From Haematobia irritans (taxonomy: Eukaryota > Arthropoda > Insecta > Diptera > Muscidae), in NCBI RefSeq assembly GCF_050003625.1, contig NC_134399.1, positions 40,130,671 to 40,194,670 on the forward strand: a stretch of DNA of 64,000 bases, in the 5' to 3' direction. The position numbers and the translations under genes were made by a program. This document shows, in pieces, positions 12,012-23,551 of this stretch. Numbering within the stretch: position 1 is the stretch's first letter; the number at the start of each line of letters is the position of its first letter. A model generated the notes under the pieces. That model worked only from the letters and a program-made list of their open reading frames with translations. It searched no databases and was not told the origin of the DNA.

Positions 12012-12227
12012 TTCACCACTGTGCTATCACAATGGACTGAATAGTCTAAGTGAGCCTGATACATCGGGGTGCCTCCTAACCTAACCTACTTTAAATGAAA
12101 TTGTAAAAAAAGAATGATTGTATATATCGATGTCTTCATTCCAAAAAATTGAATTTTACAGGAAACAAGTTTACATTTTTTTTTGGAATTTCTCAAAAAC
12201 CGCATACGATATAAATTCACTTTTTTT

Positions 12228-12376
12228 ATACCCACCACCATAGAATGGTGACGGGGGTATAATAAGTTTGTCATTCCGTTTGTAACACATCGAAATATCG
12301 ATTTCCGACTATATAAAGTATATATATTCTTGATCAGGGAGAAATTCTAAGACGATATAACGATGTCCGTCTGTCC

Positions 12377-12418
<42 letters not shown>

Positions 12419-13964
12419 TGTAATCACGCTACAGTCTTCAATAATGAATCAATCGTGCTGAAATTTTGCACAAGCTCGTCTTTTGTCTGCAGGCAGGTCA
12501 AGTTCGAAGATGGGCTATATCGGTCCAGGTTTTGATATAGTCCCCATATAAACCGACCTCCCGATTTGAGGTCTTGGGCTTATAGAAATCGTAGTTTTTA
12601 TCCAATTTGCCTGAAATTTGAAATCTGGAGGTATTTTATGACCACAAAGAGGTCTGCCAAAAATGGTGAGTATCGGTCCACGTTTTGGTATAGCCCCCAT
12701 ATAGACCGATCTCCCGATTTTACTTCTTGGGCTTATAGAAACCGCAGTTTTTATTCAATTTACCTGAAATTGGAAATCTAGAGGTATAGTAGGACCACAA
12801 ATACGTGTGCCAAAAATTGTGAGTATCGGTCCATATTTTGGTATAGCCCCCATATAGACCGATCTCCCGATTTTATTTCTTGGGCTTATAGAAACCGCAG
12901 TTTTTATTCAATTTATCTGAAATTGGAAATCTAGAGGTATTGTAGAACCACAAATATGTGTGCCAAAAATTGTGAGTATCGGTCCATATTTTGGTATAGC
13001 CCCCATATAGACCGATCTCCCGATTTTACTTCTTGGGCTTATAGAAACCGCAGTTTTTATTCAATTTACCTGAAATTGGAAATCTAGAGGTATTATAGGA
13101 CCACAAATACGTGTGCCAAAAATTGTGAGTATCGGTCCATATTTTGGTATAGCCCCCATATAGACCGATATCCCGATTTGGGGTCTTGGGCTTATAGAAA
13201 CCGTAGTTTTTATCCAATTTGTCTGAAATTAGAAATCTAGAGGTATTTTAGGACCATAAAGAGGTGTGCCGAAAATGGTGAGTATCGGTCCATATTTTGG
13301 TATAGCCCCCATATTTTACTTCTTGGGCTTCTAGAATCCGAAGTTTTTATCCTATTTGCCTGAAATTAGAAATCTAGAGGTATTTTCGGGTCACAAAGAG
13401 GTGTGCCGAAAATGGTGAGTATCGGTCCATATTTTAGTATAGCCCCCATAAGAACGATCTCCCGATTTAACTCTTTGGGTTTCTAGAAACCGTAGTTTTT
13501 ATCTGATATGCCTGAAATTGTAAATATTCTGGTATTTTAGGCTCACAAAAACGTGTATCGGATTAAGTTTTTATCGGTCCATTTGGTAATGCCTCCATAT
13601 AGACCGACTTCACTTCTTGAGGGTGTAGAAGGCGCACTGATCATGAAAATTGCTTGAAACTCAATGTAAAATTTCCAGATTTTACTTCTACAGATTTAAG
13701 ATTTCAAATCAAGACGTTATTTTATAATTTTCTTGCACACTTACAAGAGATGTTAATGGTTCCTCTAAACCTCAAACAAAAATGGTTCTTATAAATCCAG
13801 AATCTGATATAGTCCTCATAGGTGAAATCTTTAAATTTATCTTCGGGTAGTGTCCTCAAGTCCTCAAGCCCTCCTGAAATTTCAAAGGAAACCCTAATAT
13901 TTGGTTCATGGTGGTGGGTATTTAAGATTCGGCCCGGCCGAACTTACTGCTGTATATACTTGTT
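12228..13964 (+). mobile_element. Helentron-like element, family C, complete copy
   Basis: The 5' end is the hairpin TATACCCACCACCATAG with ATGGTGACGGGGGTATA. It is followed by a conserved block (GTTTGTAACACATCGAAATA), a TATATATA tract, the core GGGAGAAATTCTAAGACGAT, and a (GTCT)n run. About eight units of roughly 150 bp follow (CCCCCATATAGACCGAT, CTTGGGCTTATAGAAACCG). The 3' end has the subterminal repeat ATGGTGGTGGGTA near 13910, the hairpin TTCGGCCCGGCCGAA, then TGTATATACTTGTT. The 13-bp subterminal repeats TACCCACCACCAT and ATGGTGGTGGGTA are perfect inverses. No coding capacity was found. The Helentron class is inferred. Confidence 0.85.
12364..12418 (+). repeat. (GTCT)n microsatellite within family C element
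   Basis: A run of about a dozen GTCT/GTCC units lies at the fixed position where every Helentron-like copy in this window has a shorter GTCY block. It is the longest such run seen here and is probably a slippage expansion. Confidence 0.95.
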
Positions 13965-14065
13965 GGTCTTAAAATCATGTTTATTGTTGATTTTTTTAGT
14001 ATGTACGAATTCAAAATAGTGATAATAGAACATGGCTAAAATGACTTAGACCACTTTAGACCGAT

Positions 14066-14130
14066 AAAGTTTTAAAAAGTTCCAATCCAAAAAGGCCAAA
14101 AATTTTTGGATTGGAACTTTTTAAAACTTT
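14066..14130. repeat. perfect 28-bp inverted repeat with 9-base loop
   Basis: AAAGTTTTAAAAAGTTCCAA and eight further bases (14066-14093) are exactly reverse-complemented at 14103-14130 around the loop GGCCAAAAA. The transcript would form a long uninterrupted hairpin. It may be a small foldback element; a precursor of small RNA is a weaker possibility. Confidence 0.95.
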
Positions 14131-14483
14131 AGTCACAGGCTACGTACAATATTACCCATAACTTTTGATAGAAGTGTCCAATAAATTGGAACTTTTGACA
14201 GGATGCAATTCACATCAATCCGAATAGGAAACAACGAAGTCCATCAAAAAATGCTAAGTCGATTTAGCGTACTCTCGAATGAGGACATCGATATCTAAAT
14301 AACACATTGCCACAAAAGGATGTAGAAATTTTAGAAAATTTTAAATCAAATACTTTTCAAAATCTGATATAAAAATAAATAAAAATTTTTCGACAATTTT
14401 AAGAAAATTTATCAGAAAAGGTTGATTTTTGTTTATTTAAGAAAATTTTCGAATTTCTAAAAATGTCATTTTTTCCATACACT

Positions 14484-15011
14484 GAAAAAATATTTACGTG
14501 ATATTAAAGATTACACTACCTAAATTTTAGGATGCATAATTTACAGAATATTAAGGACAAATTTCTTCTGATGAAATTTTAATTAAAATAAAGTTTATAA
14601 CCTTTATTTACAAAACAAATGAAATGTAAGACACAAATTTTGTAAATTTCCATCCCTTTTTTTGAAAGTAGTATGTCTTTGAACTAATGCACATTTTCCT
14701 TAAATTAAAGGAACACATTTTTGAAATCGTCTTTAAGTTAACTGAAATATTGAATCTTTGGATTTAAGATAAAAATGTTTCAAATATAGACTAAGACTTA
14801 TTTTAAGGATTTAGCACTTTTGGTTAAAATTTTTTTGGAATCAAGAAAATATTTTCTACTTTGAAGTATTCGTTGTATTTGGATTTTTAAACTGGCATTG
14901 CATTTTCAAAAACAGAATGAACATTCGCTAAATGAGATATGTATATTAATTTTAATTTTATTGATCCTAGATTTAAAGCCAGATAGGTCGCTAAAAAATG
15001 TTTTTATATTA
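14484..15011 (+). mobile_element. MITE-F1 (CACTGAAAAAATATTTACG element)
   Basis: It starts CACTGAAAAAATATTTACGT and shares order and sequence with 39945-40578 (TTAGGACAAATTCCT, ACATTTTCCTTAA, AAACTGAAATATTGAATCTT, AAAATATTTT). The right boundary is probably cut by Helentron-like B1. It has no coding capacity. Confidence 0.65.
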
Positions 15012-16032
15012 AACAAGTAAGTAAAGTCTAAAGTAGGGCGGGGCCGACTATATTATACCCTTCACCCCTATGTAGGCCAAAATTTGTGTTACCATATCAA
15101 CTACTTCACATTTGCTAGAAGCTATATAAAGGAGACAATTTTTTGTACTTCTACAAAATCTCTAGAATTAAAATTTAAACCGGCTAACGCTATCCAGTTA
15201 ATTGGAGGAAATTTCCATTGAAAATGGGTCTAAAATGTGTAACAGCCTACCATATTTCCCCAACTCTGGTGTACGTATATATGGGAGCTATATATAATCT
15301 GAACCGATTTTGACTAAATTTGACATGTATAGTTAGAATAATAATTCTGCTATCTATGCGAAATTTCACGTAAATGGGAGTATAACTTTGGCCCCCTGGT
15401 CATATGAGTGCAAATCGGACGGAAGATAGGGTAAGTGCAGCAAATGTGGTATACCCATTTGTTTTTCGAAAGCCAAATTTTTTGTGTTTCTTCAACGAGG
15501 CTAAGATTTTACCACATTCATTTTATTAGTGTTAGCCATCCACGCAACTATGAGCGAAAAATAAGAAACCCATAATTTCGGATATATTTGCGAATTTATG
15601 AAAAAACACAATAAGCACGAATTCATAAAATGTGCTGGTAATGTGGTATACCATAATGTACATTTTTTTGTAAAAAAAAATAAATGCAATATGTGTATCG
15701 CAATTGCATACATTTTATGCAGCTATATCTAAATCTGAACCGATTTTTTCCAAAAATTAATAGCGATTGTCTCTGTCCCAAGAAACGGCCCTATGCCAAA
15801 TTTGAGGACGATCGGACTTAAATTGCGAGCTGTACTTTGTGCACAAAATTACATATACAGACAGACGGACGGACAGACAGACAGACGGACGGACATCGCT
15901 AAATCGACTCAGAATTTAATTCTAAGCCGATCGGTATACTAAAAGATGGGTCTATGACCACTATTTCTTGGCGTTACATACAAATGCACAAACTTATTAT
16001 ACCCTGTACCTCAGTAGTGGTGAAGGGTATAA
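15012..16032 (-). mobile_element. Helentron-like element, family B, complete copy
   Basis: The 3' end lies on the left: AACAAGTAAGTAAAGTCTAA, then the GC hairpin GGGCGGGGCC and TATTATACCCTTCACC. Inside are GGGAGCTATATATAATCTGA units and a GACGGACGGACAGACAGACA block. Then come the core AAATCGACTCAGAATTTAAT and the 5' hairpin TATACCCTGTACCTCAG with GTGGTGAAGGGTATA at 15999-16032. The subterminal pair is TACCCTTCACC and GGTGAAGGGTA. It is the shortest complete Helentron-like copy here (about 1.0 kb). It also contains an extra AT-rich segment around 15420-15720 not seen in other copies, which could be an insertion. Confidence 0.82.
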
Positions 16033-16223
16033 AAAGCCACATCTTTGGCTCTGTACGGTGTACGAAATTCAAAATGGACATAGTTTGGGTAAGATTTCCA
16101 AATGTTAGGAAATTCTTAACTACTTTGGGCGATATTCCAATTGATTAAAAAATAGTTTAATTGGTACAGTGAAAAAATATTGTCGTGAGGCGACAGAAAA
16201 ATTCTTCAAAATTGTTGTCTTTT

Positions 16224-16367
16224 TTTACATACTAGTCCGAACGGCGTTTCTAAGAGGGAGTACTCCACCGCTGAAAAACTTTTTGTTATTTGGTTGAAAA
16301 TGAGATTGAACCCATGACCCTTTGTATGCAAGGCGGGCATGCTAATCATTGCACCACGGTGGCTCCC
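16224..16367 (-). mobile_element. SINE fragment with internal deletion
   Basis: On the minus strand it reads GGGAGCCACCGTGGTGCAAT through the A and B boxes, then the body to CGCCGTTCGGACT. The segment between the CCACCGCTGAAAAAC block and CCGAACGGCG is shortened by several tens of bases relative to 57207-57531, and the 3' CCTAA tail is absent. Confidence 0.8.
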
Positions 16368-16498
16368 TCATGGATCTCGGATGAACAACCGGATAAAACG
16401 AAGAGTTTTTCAGGTTCCCACAATTTGTCTAAAATTTTCCATAAAAAATGTCAATACCACCCAACTTCATGAATTTTATGTCCCTTGAACTACAAACA

Positions 16499-16700
16499 AG
16501 CAGAGAAGGAATATATTCCTATGAAGAGAATGAATAATCTCCTCAAACGTATTTCAAGAGCAAAATTTTATTTTTGGACAAGGAACATGTTTGTCCCAAA
16601 AATGTTATTTTTTGCTGAACGTGAACATTCTTCTTTCCGAAACATAACATGAATGTTTCAAAACATTTTAGTTATGTTACTTTTGGATGATTGTTATACC
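16499..16700 (+). mobile_element. MITE-L2, diverged relative of the 63073-63321 element
   Basis: GCAGAGAAGGAATATATTCC, AATCTCCTCAAACGTATTTC, AGAGCAAAATTTTATTTTTG and ACATGTTTGTC follow the same order as the left arm of MITE-L1. The right arm is not clearly preserved, so the element is probably truncated. Confidence 0.6.
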
Positions 16701-18442
16701 AGGTCCCTTTTGTCATTTTTTTTTTTCCTTCAGAGGGCTTTCTTTGTGTCCTACAATCTCAATTAAATTTTATTTTCATCTCAATGAAACTTCACACTTC
16801 ATGAAATTTTTCATTTAAATGATGGTATGCAAGCATTTCGTATATGTTCTTAGCCAATCAATCTTAATTCAATTCCATTAAGTTTATCGAGACTACATTG
16901 AATGGTTTGTGAATTATTCGATTACGCAAATTCACAGTTTAAAATGACACATACACACACACACACACATATATATGCATTTGCCATTTCAATCGGTATT
17001 TTGCCACTTAGTTGACCTAACGAAATTACTTTATCTCTGGGTCTGTTATTTTCCTCATTTTAGGCCACATACCAATCGAAATTGAATTCTTGTGAATTAA
17101 TTGGATAGCGAACATTTACAGGAAAATTGGATAATTTGTGCCATTATGTCCTTTTGATGGTCTTAATCGATTTTCAAACATACCAGGATTTTCCGCCCTC
17201 CCCCTCTTCATAAAATTCGTATAAAACTCACATCAACAATACAAGGATTAAAATGTACACATACTCATTCGCTAAAGTAATTTCGCCACACATACATCGC
17301 CCTCTTACATCAGCTAGGTTTATAGGCCCTGTTTAAGTGCTAAAAAGCTACGTGCCATTAAATCAAGTAATTTCTTTTCAGTCCATTTATGACCATCAAT
17401 CATCAAAATCCCATAACAAAAAATCTTCTTAGACGTTTCAAGGTAATTTCCTTATACCTTTAATTTTATTATCTACTGGCAAGACTATTAAAATTTAATG
17501 AGATGTCCTAAACTTGGATTTTTGTAGACATTACCTTTACTGAGGTCTACCGCCATCCCGACCACCCACATGGATTGAGATTTGGATTAGGACAACATTA
17601 TCATTATGGCCGGAATTGCCTTAGGTTTTTGAACTTGGACATCGATGTCTGCTACCTGGAAAGGAAACAGGTGTATTTGTTTGCGTGTATATCCAAGTTA
17701 TTTCGACATGTTGTCCTTTCTCACCTCATGTGACATGAAAAATGTCCCCAGGATGTATTTTGGTAGGGGAACATCTCATGAAATAAATGAATAAAGTCTC
17801 ACCCCAAAATGAAAAACAAACCAAATCCTTTTGGGTAAATATAATAACAAATCACTTCAATTTTTATTTAAGATATTTCAATTGGGGGGGTAAGCTAAAA
17901 TCCTATGGGGAATATTATGGGGAAACTTTACTTCCCCTTAAGTTTAAAAGGTGAAATGTGATCTCATGCCCATTGAATATAATGATGGAAATTATTCTCA
18001 TCCGGACTAGAGGACGTCTGTGTAATTGAAATCTTTTGTCACCAATCTAAAAATAAATAATAGAAATATTCTCAAAGGAAATAAAAACTAAAATCAGGCG
18101 TAGTTGGTTAACCATTATGCATATAGAAGTCGCATGGAGCCAATCAGTAAAACACGACTGATGAAGCAGCAGTTCGAAGCCAATTTGACCGTGGCCTGCA
18201 TCGCGCCGTTGTGAACAAGGAATACAAAGTTAAAAAATCCGAAAATTCGATTTTCTGATTGTCATTGCAATCACAAGAGTAAACCATCCAGTTTTTATTT
18301 TCATGAATTATGACGATTTGTTTACTTCAACGTCGTATCGACTCAATTTTCTAAACCATTCGTGCTACATTTTTGTTGTGCCACTAAATGTCATATTTTT
18401 TACCATTTTTAGCCACATTTTTAACATATTGTACCACAGTTT
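16701..18442. other. unique stretch, nothing recognised
   Basis: No repeat family or coding signature was identified. A (CA)n tract followed by ATATATATG lies at about 16950-16978. A G run occurs at 17885-17891. Confidence 0.5.
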
Positions 18443-19278
18443 AATTATACCCTGCGCCACACTGTGGAACAGGGTATTATAAGTTAGTGCATATGTTTGC
18501 AACACCCAGAAGGAGACGAGATAGACACATGGTGTCTTTGGCAAAAATGCTCAGGGTGGGCTCCTGAGTCGATATAGCCATGTCCGTCTGTCCGTGAACA
18601 CATTTTTGTAATCAAAGTCTAGGTCGCAGTTTTAGTCCACTCGACTTCAAATTTGGCACAAGTATATGTCAGAGTAGAACCCTATTGATTTTGGAAGAAA
18701 TCGGTTCAGATTTAGATATAGCTCCCACATATATATTTCGCCCGATATGGACTTATATGGCCCCAGAAGCCAGAGTTTTACCCTAATTTGCTTAAAATTT
18801 TGCACAAGAAGAACAATTAGTACTATAGTCAAGTGTGCCAAATTTTATTGAAATCGATTCAGATTTAGATATAGCTCCCATATATATCTTTCGCCCGATA
18901 TGGACTAATACGGTCCCAGAAGCCAGAGTTTTACCCCAATTTGGTTGAAATTTTGCACAAGGAGTAGGATTAGTATTATAGCTATGCGTGCCAAATTTGG
19001 TTGAAATCGGTTCAGATTTAGATATAGCTCCCATATATAGCTTTCGCCCGATTTATACTCATATGACCACAGAGGCCAATTTTTTGCTCCGATTTAGTTG
19101 AAATTTTGCACAGGGAGTAGAATTAGCATTGTAGCTATGCGTGCCAAAGTTGATTGAAATTGGTTCACATTTAGATATAGCTCCCATATATATGTTTTTC
19201 CGATGTCGACAAAAATTGACCCATCGTTTAGTATACCGATCGTCTTAGAATTAAATTCTGAGTCGATTTAGCGATGTC

Positions 19279-19309
<31 letters not shown>

Positions 19310-21033
19310 TCATGTATTTTTGTGCGCAAAGTACAGGTCGCAGTTTAAGTCCGATCGTCCTCAAATTTGGCATAGGGTCGTTTTTTGGAACAAAGACAAT
19401 CGCTATTGAAAATCGGTTCAGATTTAGATATAGCTGTCAAATATATTTATCCCCGATCTGGTCATAATTGGCGTGTTTATCAACCGATCTTCTTCAAATT
19501 CAGTACATCCGAATATTTTATGAGTCTCGAAAAACTTGCAAAATATCAGCCAAATCGGTTCAGATTTAAATATAGCTCCCATATATATCTTTCGTCCGAT
19601 TTAGACTCATATGACCACAGAGGCCAAAGGTTACTACCGATTTTCCTGAAATTTTGCATAAAGAGTAGAATTGACATTCCACCAATGCTTAATAAATTTG
19701 ATTGAAATCGGTTCAGATTTTGATATAGCTCCGATATATGTCTTTCGTCCGATTTGGACTTATATGGCCTCAAAAACCAGAGTTTTGCCCTGAATTGCTT
19801 CACATTTGGCACAAGAAGTACGTTTAATTGTATCGGTAAGTGTGCCAAATTTGGTTGAAATCGGTTCAGATTTAGATATAGCTCCCATATATATCTTTCG
19901 CCCGATTTACACTCATATGATCACGGAGGATATAGTTATACTCCATTTACGTGAAATTTTGCAGAGATTGCAGAATTATTATTCTAACTATGCATGCCAA
20001 ATTTAGTCACAATCGGTTCAAATTATATATAGCTCCCATATATACGTACACCAGAGTTGGGGAAATATGGTAGACTGTTTCATATTTTAGACCCATTTTC
20101 AATGAGATTTTCCTCCAATTGACTGGATAGTTTCCACAGAGAATAGATTTAATATGATATTTAAATGTGTCAAGTTGGATCTAATTTGGTTCAGATTTAG
20201 ATAAAGCCTCCATATATTCGTTTTTCCGGTTTATACAAATATGGCCAAAATTCCCACATTTGACACAAAATTCTGTTACGATTTCCCCATATCTTAGTCA
20301 TATCCTAAATACTGTAATGCCAGAATTTCCACAGAACGGTTGAGTTTTAAATAAGGCTCCAAGTCGCCCGACTTGACCAAATAATATATCACAACCCACA
20401 CTTGACTATATATCTTGGCGGGATCAAACCAATATCCCTGTAAAGTCGCCACTGCTAAGTATCAAAAATTGTAAATATTACTATAATTGCCCTATATCTC
20501 GAATACATATGTATCACCTGATCAATCATAAATGCTCTTTTGTATAATTGCATTAAAATTTCTCTCGCTTCATATTTCCCATATTTTTTTACTATGTTAA
20601 CATTGTGTTTCATCCCAGGGCGTTAGCCGATTTAAATTGTAATTCTAGAGTTTTTGTAAAAGTAGAAAAAATTGTCTCCATTAAAAGTATTTGTATCTGG
20701 AAATGCAAACCTTTATATAGCTCCCAGCAAATTTGAAGTAGTTGAGAGTCTACATAGTGGTGAAGGGTATAATATAGTCGGCTCCGCCCGACTTTAGACT
20801 TTACTTACTTGTTTAGCCGACTTAAATTGTGAGTCTATAGATTTTGTAGAAGTCTATCAAATTCTGCCCAGATCGAGTGATATTTAAATGTATGTATTTG
20901 GGACAAACCTTTATATATAGCACCCAACACATTTGGCGGATGTGATATGGTATCGAAAATTTAGATCTACAAAGTGGTGCAGAGTATAATATAGTCGGCC
21001 CCGGCCGACTTTAGACTTTCCTTACTTGTTTTA
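18443..21033 (+). mobile_element. mosaic of Helentron-like families D and B
   Basis: The family D 5' hairpin TATACCCTGCGCCACACTG with GTGGAACAGGGTATTA opens the element, followed by D units (TTTAGATATAGCTCCCATAT, GAAATCGGTTCAGATTTAG, TTGCACAAG). Near 19218 the text switches to a family B core and GTCTGTCTGTCCGTCC block. More units follow, then a complete family B 3' end (AGTGGTGAAGGGTATAATAT to TTACTTACTTGTTT at 20757-20812). Directly after it is a family D 3' end (AGTGGTGCAGAGTATA to CTTACTTGTTT, 20950-21033). The D ends bracket the B ends, so B is probably nested in D, but B lacks its own 5' hairpin here. Exchange between shared internal units is the alternative. Confidence 0.75.
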
Positions 21034-21135
21034 ATCTATGCTTATGCATGGAAATATTGTCTGCCAATGGTGATCCTAAACACCCGTTAAGATTCCGGAT
21101 GTAATCGGTAACGTACTGGCACTAAATCCAATTTA

Positions 21136-22045
21136 ATTCTTTTTTAGTTGATGGAAGCATGAAGGTTTACTAAATTCCGTGTCTCCCACAAAATAGAAAT
21201 TCTTAAAATTTGTAAATTTTACTAGTAATGCGCCCATCTTGAACTTCGTATGGCACTAAAGACATTTTTGCAATTTTAAACTCCCATTTTTTTCCTTCCT
21301 ATTACGAAATTTTCTTTTACCAGTTTATTAGAAAATGTTAGCCAAACTGTATCACAAACGCAGATTTCACGCGGATTTCATAAAAATAAGTATATATATT
21401 TCGACAAACTCAATGAAATTTATTAGACCTAATTAATTTTTTTTCTTCAATTGTTAAAGAAATAATCGAAGTTTGAAGGAAAAAACTGGAGTTTAAAATT
21501 AAAAGAATGTCTTTAGCACCATATGAAGTTCATGATGGATGCATTTTTGGTAAAATTTAAACATTTTAAAAAATTATATTACATGTTAGCCTGATACCGA
21601 AACAGGCAATTGACGTCCAAATGCATTATATCTAATTATACAATTATGGACAGATATAGATTAAGGAACATGGTTAATAGAGCCATTGAAAAGAAAACGC
21701 CAGATACCAATCTATACACGCCTGGACTGTACATGTTTCGGTTCGGGCGAATGAACCTTTCCACAGCCTTTAGTATAGATCTGGCTGGGAGAGATAACTC
21801 AATTTTGGGCCCTTTATGCTAACTCCTTATGGAGAAAACATTTGGGAAATTTCCTCTTACAAATTGAATCATCTTTTCTCCCACTGTACATCATCTTTTC
21901 ATATATTAACCATGTTCCTTAATCTATATCTGTCCATAAAGCTCGAAAAATAATTGTATAATTAGACATTTTAAAAAATTCTGAATTATTTTGTGGAATA
22001 CACGAATTTAGTAAATTTGTATGCTTCATTTGTGTAAAATTGTTT
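21136..22045. mobile_element. MITE-M, element with long imperfect inverted arms
   Basis: The left arm (about 21138-21310) carries GAAGCATGAAGGTTTACTAA, ACTTCGTATGGCACTAAAGA and AATTTTAAACTCC. The right arm (about 21440-21575 plus 21966-22045) carries the same blocks reverse-complemented, about three quarters identical by eye. The right arm is split by the insertion at 21576-21965. A related segment (TTGGATTTAAAAATTATTAA, CTATATGAAG) lies near 38415-38475. Confidence 0.75.
21576..21965. mobile_element. 390-bp insertion with 15-bp target duplication and internal inverted repeat
   Basis: The exact 15-bp direct repeat ACATTTTAAAAAATT flanks it (21561-21575, 21966-21980), and the uninterrupted sequence is predicted by the opposite arm of MITE-M. 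Inside, a 35-bp perfect inverted repeat (21644-21678 and 21905-21939) and a 15-bp outer one (around 21632-21646 and 21951-21965) bracket a more GC-rich core with a 70-codon open frame (21610-21822) of no recognised family. A target duplication of this length is more typical of reverse-transcribed insertions than of hAT or mariner elements. The class is unknown. Confidence 0.8.
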
Positions 22046-23550
22046 TCCTTTATTCAGTTCATTTAACAAACGTGCACAAAAAATGATTCAATTTAAGAAA
22101 ACTTTCTCAAAACATAATATAGCTCGATTGACTTTAGTGTTATATAGGGTTCACTTTTTTTTTGAGTGTACATTTTCTCTTTTATTTTTAAAACTTTTCC
22201 CCATATTTTCAAAACACATTATAGAAATCTCAAAGAGTGGAGTACGATATAACTAACTTCATTTAATTCACCCTCAAACAGTTTATTTTTTTCGGTGTAG
22301 TTTTTCTCATCAATGTGGCAAATATTGAAAATTGTCTCCAACCATAATAATAAAAAATCAAAATCCCCAATAACAATCATCAAAAATCCATACATCCATC
22401 TATCTTCTTTGGCATCCCTAATGCCGAGAGCAATCCATCAATGTATGGTTAATGAACATCATCTAGTTTTTGCATATATATATAGTATTCCTACAGACTC
22501 TTCCAATTTCTGAGATTTTGTAAAGTATTGCTGTCATTTACAAGAGACTGGGCTTTATTTACAAAAGGATATTTGCAGCAGTAGTAGTGATGAACAATCT
22601 AAAATGACCTTAACATAAATTACTAGAAGTGTTAAAGGCATCACTTGAAATTGCAAAAACACGCACATCCATACATTCGCAACTGAGAGAAGAGTACGAT
22701 TTGCCACATACAACATTTACATATACATGGATGTTTGTTATGTTACATGGATGTACATGTTTACATTTGTATGTCAATAACACAAGAACAGGATGTTGCT
22801 TTGAAATGTACGAAGGTTGTTCGTTCGATAGCATGCCATACATCGTACATATTGAGGAAGAGGCCATCTTCCGTTTCCTGCAACCATGGTTGCAAAACGA
22901 TAGAAATGTCAAGTAACTAACATCGACTATAGGCTACAAGATGTGGGAAATAATATTGAGCAAAACCCCAGCCCTAGCAAACCACACTAAACCGAACCGA
23001 ACCAAATCAAATGAAATGAAATGAGAAAATCTACTGACAAACGAATAAAGGATGAAACCAAAACCTAGAGTAGTAATATTGATTTATATTTAGAACGTGC
23101 ATTCCAAATCCAATATGGTGGCACAGCAAACGGAATAAATTTTAGTTTTTGAACAGAAGACCAAGGCCAGAACACACAAAATTCTAGTCTCAGCAACAAA
23201 ACGCTTATAACTCAGAGACGAAACGAAACGGCCTCTCTCCCCCGTTGTTAGGCTTGTTGTGTTGATTTTAACCCAAGTGGATGGTGAGCTGTGAAGAAGT
23301 GCCTCTCGATTGGAGGGTGCGTGCCATTCGTTCATCTTAAGGAATATGAGAGAATGGCTGAATGCGTTCGTTTTGCACAAATTCATGTTTGATTTACACA
23401 GACTGCCAACAAAAGTAACGCATTCAAGGATTTGTAGTCATATTGCTAAAACAACAACAGCAACAACATTGGCAACAAGAGCAGAAATACTATATATCGC
23501 TTGACTGTTTGGAATGTGAAAAGTGTTAACATGATGTCCCAAGGAATATT
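22046..23550. other. mostly unique stretch
   Basis: Overlapping open frames on opposite strands (22610-22912 minus, 22629-22916 plus, 23090-23386 minus) are each about 95-100 codons. Neither strand shows a recognised domain, splice-site context or codon pattern that would favour it. ACCGAACCGAACCAAATC at about 22991 and CAACAACAGCAACAAC near 23450 are low-complexity. Confidence 0.45.
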
Positions 23551-23551
23551 A

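Larger units (their letters stand above)
11643..12088 (+). mobile_element. SINE 3' half, interrupted by a TIR transposon
   Basis: The SINE body from ATGGAATCGGGCAGCACTC to GTTCACCACT (11643-11686) resumes at 12012 with TTCACCACTGTGCTATC and runs to the CCTAACCTAACC tail at 12088. Removing 11687-12020 gives a continuous SINE 3' end. It is 5' truncated at the border with MITE-E1. Confidence 0.88.

Noticed and set aside
12364..12418. (GTCT)n as an independent microsatellite locus
   Set aside because: It lies at the fixed position of the GTCY block present in all Helentron-like copies, so it is part of the element.
22610..22916. Paired frames of about 100 codons on both strands
   Set aside because: Both strands are open over the same interval with no domain or codon preference, so neither can be chosen.
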